NCBI GenBank assembly: GCA_031284065.1
Contig: JAITAP010000147.1
Location: 1 to 8,588, forward strand
Source of the DNA: Prevotellaceae bacterium
GTDB lineage: Bacteria > Bacteroidota > Bacteroidia > Bacteroidales > UBA932
Reading direction: 5' to 3'
Length of the DNA stretch: 8,588 bases
The notes under the pieces were generated by a model that did no database searches, was not told where the DNA came from, and saw only the letters and a program-made list of their open reading frames with translations. Shown piece by piece: positions 5,846-8,588 of the stretch (positions are counted from its first letter, which is position 1; each line of letters opens with the position of its first letter). A program made the position numbers and the translations under genes.

Positions 5846-5873
5846 TTATTCATTATTCATTATTCATTATTCA
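5846..5873 (+). repeat. 7-bp tandem repeat (TTATTCA)x4 overlapping the pyrC 3' end
   Basis: Four exact copies of TTATTCA. The third copy (5860-5866) supplies the pyrC stop codon, and the third and fourth encode its last residues. Because the unit is not a multiple of three, a change in copy number would alter the pyrC C-terminus. Confidence 0.9.
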
Positions 5874-7152
5874 TCATCATCTTTCCGTTCACAAAGGTAT
5901 GGGTAACCTTGTGCGAGAAGGTGCAGCTGGCAAAAACGCTCCACCCGCACTTGTGTAGCGTATTTTCGTTTGTCGCCTGCCACGGCGCGCGCGGGTTGAC
6001 CAGCACGAGGTCGGCGGCGTAGCCCGCGCGGATGAAGCCGCGATTGCGGATGCCGAAAATCCTTGCAGGAGCGTGGCACATTCTTTCCACCACCGTTTCG
6101 ACGGAAAAAAAACCTTGCCGCGCCAGCTCCAGCATGGCCACCAGCGAATGTTGTATGAGCGGCAAGCCCGACGGCGCGTCGAGGTAGGGGTTTTGCTTTT
6201 CGTCCGGCGTGTGCGGCGCATGGTCGGTGGCAATGGAGGCAATTGTCCCTGCGGCAACGGCGCGGCGCAGCGCGGCGCGGTCGGCCGCCGATTTTACGGC
6301 AGGGTTACACTTCAGGAACGCGCCCTTTGCGGCGTAGTCCTCGTCGCAAAACCACAGGTAGTGCGGGCAGGTCTCGGCGGTTATTCTCTTTTCGCCTGCA
6401 TCGAACAGCGCCAACTCGCGGGTAGTGGAAACGTGCGCCACATGCAGCTGCGCGCCGTGCTTTCTTGCCAGCGTTACGGCTTGCTTGGTCGAGGCGTAGC
6501 AAGCTTCCTCGCTGCGTATTTGCGGGTGCATGGCAAAGGGAATTTGTGCGCCGTACACGCTTTTGTACCGCTCCGTGTTTTGGCGGATGATATTTTCGTC
6601 TTCGCAGTGTGCCACAATGGGCAGCCGACATTCGGCAAAGAGGCGGTTGAGCAGCTTGTCGTCGTTCATCAGCATGTTTCCGGTGCTGGAGCCCATGAAC
6701 AGCTTCACGGCAAAAGCGTCGTCTTTGGTCAGCTTTGCGATGAGGTCAACGTTGTTGGCGGTAGCGCCGAGGTAGCAGAAATAATTGGTCAGGGAACTTT
6801 GCGCGGCGATGGCGTTTTTTTCCCGCAACGCCGCTATAGAGGTGGTTTGCGGCAGCGTGTTGGGCATATCGGCTACGGTGGTAACGCCGCCGGCAACGGC
6901 AGCGCGGCTTTCGCTGCCCCACGTGCCTTTGCGCGGGAAACCCGGATCGCGGAAGTGAACGTGCGTATCAATCACGCCCGGCAGCAGCAGCAGCCCTGCG
7001 GCGTTGAGCGTTTCAACATCGTTGCCGGGTTCCGGCAAGCGCGGCGGCGCACCGGCGTACACGCCCGCTATCTTTCCCCCGTCAACAAGGACGCTGCCCT
7101 CAAACGAAGCGCCTTCGTTGACAATACGTGCCGAGCGGATGAGAAGTTTCAA
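5860..7152 (-). CDS. pyrC: Dihydroorotase
   Basis: Dihydroorotase interconverts N-carbamoyl-aspartate and dihydroorotate, the third step of de novo UMP synthesis, in the cytoplasm. The 430-residue amidohydrolase has every expected metal and active-site feature: DTHVHFRDPG (62-71, metal ligands His64 and His66), GGVTTVADMPNT (88-99), Lys150 before LFMGSSTG (likely the carboxylated bridging lysine), His182 in AHCED, His240 in HVAHVST, and Asp310 in ATDHAPHT. The start is a TTG. An in-frame TAA lies at 7159-7161, two codons upstream, and MKLLIRSARIVNEG fits the family N-terminus, so no ATG start is possible without losing conserved sequence. The end, KMMMNNE-stop, is made by a 7-bp tandem repeat. 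The gene lies 116 bp downstream of the GT2 gene on the same strand and is probably cotranscribed; I see no promoter of its own. Confidence 0.97.
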   Translation of the reverse strand: MKLLIRSARIVNEGASFEGSVLVDGGKIAGVYAGAPPRLPEPGNDVETLNAAGLLLLPGVIDTHVHFRDPGFPRKGTWGSESRAAVAGGVTTVADMPNTLPQTTSIAALREKNAIAAQSSLTNYFCYLGATANNVDLIAKLTKDDAFAVKLFMGSSTGNMLMNDDKLLNRLFAECRLPIVAHCEDENIIRQNTERYKSVYGAQIPFAMHPQIRSEEACYASTKQAVTLARKHGAQLHVAHVSTTRELALFDAGEKRITAETCPHYLWFCDEDYAAKGAFLKCNPAVKSAADRAALRRAVAAGTIASIATDHAPHTPDEKQNPYLDAPSGLPLIQHSLVAMLELARQGFFSVETVVERMCHAPARIFGIRNRGFIRAGYAADLVLVNPRAPWQATNENTLHKCGWSVFASCTFSHKVTHTFVNGKMMMNNE

Positions 7153-7193
7153 GGTGATTTACGAATTTTGGGGTTAATTTACAGAATTGCGGA

Positions 7194-7258
7194 TTTTCAA
7201 AATTCACATAGCTGTGAATTCTGAAATTTTCAAAATGCTGTAGCTGTGAAATTTCAGC
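7194..7258 (-). repeat. Duplicated ~33-bp hairpin-forming repeat upstream of pyrC
   Basis: Two tandem units (7194-7226 and 7227-7258) share TTTTCAAAAT (7194-7203, 7227-7236) and TAGCTGTGAA (7209-7218, 7241-7250). The first unit contains the perfect inverted repeat AATTCACA-TAGC-TGTGAATT, extending to 14-bp arms (7195-7208 and 7213-7226) with one mismatch. A second pairing joins CTGAAATTT (7221-7229) to AAATTTCAG (7249-7257), so the two folds overlap and exclude each other. The repeat fills most of the spacer between the GT2 gene and pyrC. Confidence 0.75.
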
Positions 7259-7268
7259 GTCAGCCGGT

Positions 7269-7979
7269 TCAAAATCTCTTAAATCGGAGCTTAATTACGC
7301 CCCACAGCGCTTCGCGGAAGATACCGCCGCTCATCTTGGTGCTGCCCAGCTTTCTATCCACAAAAATAATGGGGATTTCCACCAATTTGAAGCCCAGCTT
7401 GATGGCGGTGTACTTCATTTCTATCTGAAAGCCGTAGCCTTTCATGCTGATACGGTCGAAGTCGATAGCCTCAAGCACGCGACGGGTGTAGCACTTAAAC
7501 CCGGCGGTCATATCGCGCACCTTGAGGCGCAGCACCTTGCGCACGTACGCCGAGCCGTAGTACGACGTCATCACGCGCTTCATAGGCCAGTTTACGACGT
7601 TCACGCCGGTAATGTAGCGCGAGCCTACCGCAATATCTGCGCCCTTGTCGCAGACCTCCGCGAGGCGGATAAGGTCGTCGGGGTTGTGCGAAAAGTCCGC
7701 GTCCATTTCGCAGATTTGCTCGTAGCCGTGCGACAGCCCCCACCGAAATCCGGCAATGTACGCCGTGCCCAGCCCCTGCTTGCCGGCGCGCTCCACGAGG
7801 TGCAGCCGGTCGCCAAATTCGCCTTGCAGCCGCTTTACAATTTGCGCCGTGCCGTCGGGAGACCCGTCGTCGATAATCAGCATGTCGAAGCGCACGCCAA
7901 GCGAAAAAACCTTACGGGTAATGGCTTCTATGTTTTCCTTTTCGTTGTAGGTAGGTATGATTACTAATCTTGTTGGCAT
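7269..7979 (-). CDS. Polyprenol-phosphate mannosyltransferase-like GT2 (DPM1 type)
   Basis: DPM1-type enzymes transfer a sugar, typically mannose from GDP-mannose, to a polyprenyl phosphate at the cytoplasmic membrane; the product is a sugar donor for glycans or glycoproteins. The 236-residue protein is a single GT2 domain: IPTYNE (8-13), IIDDGSPDGT (35-44), EMDADFSHNP (91-100, with the metal-binding DxD), GSRY (119-122), MTAGFKCY (157-164), GFQIEM (183-188) and RKLGSTKM (209-216). No C-terminal membrane segment is seen, so it is a soluble or peripheral member. The ATG at 7979 gives MPTRLVIIPTYNE, the expected short N-terminus; an in-frame TTG at 8003 lies inside the -7 box. It has a good promoter and probably leads a two-gene unit with pyrC. 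The sugar and lipid specificity are inferred from the family. Confidence 0.9.
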   Translation of the reverse strand: MPTRLVIIPTYNEKENIEAITRKVFSLGVRFDMLIIDDGSPDGTAQIVKRLQGEFGDRLHLVERAGKQGLGTAYIAGFRWGLSHGYEQICEMDADFSHNPDDLIRLAEVCDKGADIAVGSRYITGVNVVNWPMKRVMTSYYGSAYVRKVLRLKVRDMTAGFKCYTRRVLEAIDFDRISMKGYGFQIEMKYTAIKLGFKLVEIPIIFVDRKLGSTKMSGGIFREALWGVIKLRFKRF

Positions 7980-8000
7980 AATGCTCTTTGGTTTTTGCAG

Positions 8001-8031
8001 CAAACTTACATGAAAATCATGAGATTTACAA
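8001..8031 (-). promoter_or_regulatory. Promoter of the GT2-pyrC unit (TTG-N20-TAAGTTTG)
   Basis: On the minus strand TTG at 8031-8029 is followed after 20 bp by TAAGTTTG at 8008-8001, a good Bacteroidota -33/-7 pair. The predicted leader to the ATG at 7979 is short, about 15-20 nt. The spacer contains the palindrome CATGA-AAA-TCATG (8009-8021), directly next to the -7 box, which could be a repressor site. Confidence 0.7.
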
Positions 8032-8109
8032 GTACCCAGCCGACGAAAATTTATTTTTTATGGCGTTGAGGTGAGAAAATCAGGTGGAAATGTGGTTTGC
8101 GGCGTAAGC

Positions 8110-8130
8110 ATATTCCTAATTCGTAATTCC
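8110..8130 (+). repeat. 7-bp tandem repeat (TAATTCN), about three copies
   Basis: ATATTCC, TAATTCG and TAATTCC follow each other without a gap. The core is the same AATTC as in the array at 5735. Confidence 0.65.
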
Positions 8131-8189
8131 CCCAAAAAATTTCCCTTACACTTTCTCTGCATTATGCTATTTTTACATTACAATAGTTA

Positions 8190-8226
8190 AGCAAATATGT
8201 CCATTTGCTACAATTTTGTTGCAAAT
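8190..8226. repeat. Alternating GCAAAT inverted motifs
   Basis: GCAAAT (8191-8196), ATTTGC (8203-8208) and GCAAAT (8221-8226) alternate in direction. The first pair extends to 7-bp arms, AGCAAAT and ATTTGCT, with a 6-nt spacer. An outer inverted pair, ATGCTAT (8164-8170) and ATAGCAT (8234-8240), encloses them. This could be an operator or simply AT-rich chance. Confidence 0.4.
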
Positions 8227-8282
8227 AAATTAGATAGCATTTTTTAGCTGTGGGTTTGGGATTCTTTTTAATACTTCTGTCG

Positions 8283-8290
8283 TATATTTG
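8283..8290 (+). promoter_or_regulatory. -7 box (TATATTTG) upstream of a terminator-like hairpin
   Basis: TATATTTG matches TAnnTTTG. A possible -33 TTTG lies at 8255-8258, with a 24-bp gap that is somewhat long. A transcript from here would reach the T-rich hairpin at 8342-8372 after about 75 nt, so this could drive a small RNA or an attenuated leader. Confidence 0.45.
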
Positions 8291-8341
8291 CACAAATCAT
8301 TAAGGCAAAAATTCGGCGGTATTGGCGCCCGTATAGCGCGG

Positions 8342-8372
8342 AAAAAATACCATGATTGTGGTATTTTTTTTT
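8342..8372 (+). terminator. Bidirectional terminator-like hairpin
   Basis: An 11-bp perfect stem pairs AAAAAATACCA (8342-8352) with TGGTATTTTTT (8359-8369) around a 6-nt loop. The T-run continues to 8372. The stem ends in A-runs on one side and T-runs on the other, so it could act on either strand. It is AT-rich, so it is weaker than a typical intrinsic terminator. Confidence 0.5.
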
Positions 8373-8386
8373 GGAAATTTCTTCGC

Positions 8387-8415
8387 TACTTTTGCGCCGG
8401 GAAGTTGGCGCAAAA
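8387..8415 (+). promoter_or_regulatory. Promoter -7 box with overlapping palindromic operator candidate
   Basis: TACTTTTG (8387-8394) matches TAnnTTTG. A perfect 9-bp inverted repeat, TTTTGCGCC (8390-8398) and GGCGCAAAA (8407-8415) with an 8-nt spacer, covers its right half and the expected transcription start. A dimeric repressor bound there would block initiation. No -33 element is seen at standard spacing. It is the nearest promoter candidate for the gene starting at 8489. Confidence 0.5.
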
Positions 8416-8488
8416 ACTTTACGATAATTTTGCCGCTGTAATTATTTTCGGGACATTAAATTTTTCTACAAAAAATATCTACTTAACC

Positions 8489-8588
8489 ATGAGGTTTGCT
8501 CACCACATACAAGAAGTTGCTTTCAACCGGCTGCATGGCTATGACGGCTTGGGCGTAACCTCTGTGGGCGGCTATGAGCCGAACGGGC
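8489..8588 (+). CDS. Unrecognised protein, N-terminal fragment
   Basis: An ATG at 8489 opens a frame that stays open for 33 codons to the window edge. It encodes MRFAHHIQEVAFNRLHG followed by a glycine-rich stretch ending GGYEPNG. There is no signal peptide or membrane segment in this part, and I recognise no family. As at the other starts, no Shine-Dalgarno sequence is present. Codon choice resembles the GC-richer genes rather than the AT-rich DNA just upstream, which supports real coding. The promoter-like site with overlapping palindrome at 8387-8415 would give a leader of about 90 nt. Confidence 0.5.
   Translation, partial: MRFAHHIQEVAFNRLHGYDGLGVTSVGGYEPNG

Larger units (their letters stand above)
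5178..5859. other. Repeat-filled convergent intergenic region
   Basis: This 680-bp stretch separates the 3' ends of the esterase gene and pyrC and holds no credible gene. The small open frames on both strands are translations of repeats, with peptides such as SERSEES and PLSKGEGR of the kind often seen in spurious annotations. From left to right it holds scattered GACGGCGGGA copies, a 9-bp-arm hairpin, an ATTCC...GGAAT element, an 11-bp tandem repeat, four CATTCC/GGAATG palindromes, two inverted 38-bp elements and two 7-bp tandem repeats. I see no transposase or target-site duplication. Because the genes converge, some hairpins may also end transcription. Confidence 0.85.
7980..8488. other. 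AT-rich divergent regulatory region
   Basis: About 510 bp lie between the GT2 start and the partial gene. The region has a much lower GC content than the genes beside it. It holds the GT2 promoter at one end. Toward the other end it holds a 7-bp repeat array, a set of inverted GCAAAT motifs, two further -7 boxes, a bidirectional hairpin with T-runs and a palindrome over the last -7 box. Stretches 8032-8109 and 8131-8160 show nothing I can name. A 29-codon frame at 8352-8441 is probably spurious. Confidence 0.7.

Noticed and set aside
5178..5859. CRISPR array
   Set aside because: Repeats are of several unrelated types, partly tandem and partly inverted. There are no regular spacers of uniform length and no cas genes.
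6073..7224. 383-codon plus-strand frame opposite pyrC
   Set aside because: Its codons mirror dihydroorotase and its product is Arg/Gly/Val-rich without known motifs. All pyrC active-site residues are on the other strand.
8352..8441. 29-codon frame starting inside the hairpin
   Set aside because: It begins in the terminator-like loop and runs through the -7 box and palindrome. Its Phe-rich start comes from the T-run.

Overview
The window looks like a chromosomal segment of a member of the Bacteroidota, probably near the Bacteroidales. Four things point there. Several gene starts have a TAnnTTTG -7 box, the primary-sigma promoter element of that phylum. No start is preceded by a Shine-Dalgarno sequence. 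The proteins resemble Bacteroidota forms. The intergenic DNA carries palindromes and 7-bp tandem repeats of types I remember from that group (from memory, not searched). Coding regions are fairly GC-rich; the last intergenic region (7980-8488) is clearly AT-rich.

Layout. Positions 1-138: an upstream region with no assignable gene and a -7 box next to the recG start. 139-2241 (+): recG, a DNA-repair helicase. 2261-2689 (+): a small two-helix membrane protein of the RseC family that lacks the usual cysteine cluster. 2686-3561 (-): a diacylglycerol-kinase-family lipid kinase, convergent with the RseC-like gene and overlapping it by 4 bp. 3562-3734: a compact divergent promoter region. 3735-5177 (+): an exported sialate O-acetylesterase-like SGNH hydrolase. 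5178-5859: about 680 bp without a credible gene, made almost entirely of short repeats and palindromes. 5860-7152 (-): dihydroorotase (pyrC) with a TTG start. 7153-7268: a spacer with a duplicated hairpin-forming repeat. 7269-7979 (-): a polyprenol-phosphate mannosyltransferase-like GT2 enzyme. 7980-8488: an AT-rich regulatory region with three promoter-like sites, a bidirectional terminator-like hairpin and several palindromes. 8489-8588 (+): the first 33 codons of an unrecognised gene that runs off the window.

The genes are mainly housekeeping functions (repair, lipid phosphorylation, pyrimidine synthesis, polyprenol-linked sugar donors) plus one secreted carbohydrate esterase. They do not form one pathway. 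The likely transcription units are recG with the RseC-like gene, the GT2 gene with pyrC, and the lipid kinase and the esterase each alone from a shared divergent promoter region.

I found no CRISPR array, toxin-antitoxin pair, transposase, phage gene or clearly new multigene system. The most unusual material is non-coding: nested palindromes at 5398-5562, a 38-bp inverted pair at 5594-5694, 7-bp tandem repeats at four sites, and the promoter, hairpin and operator-like cluster at 8283-8415.
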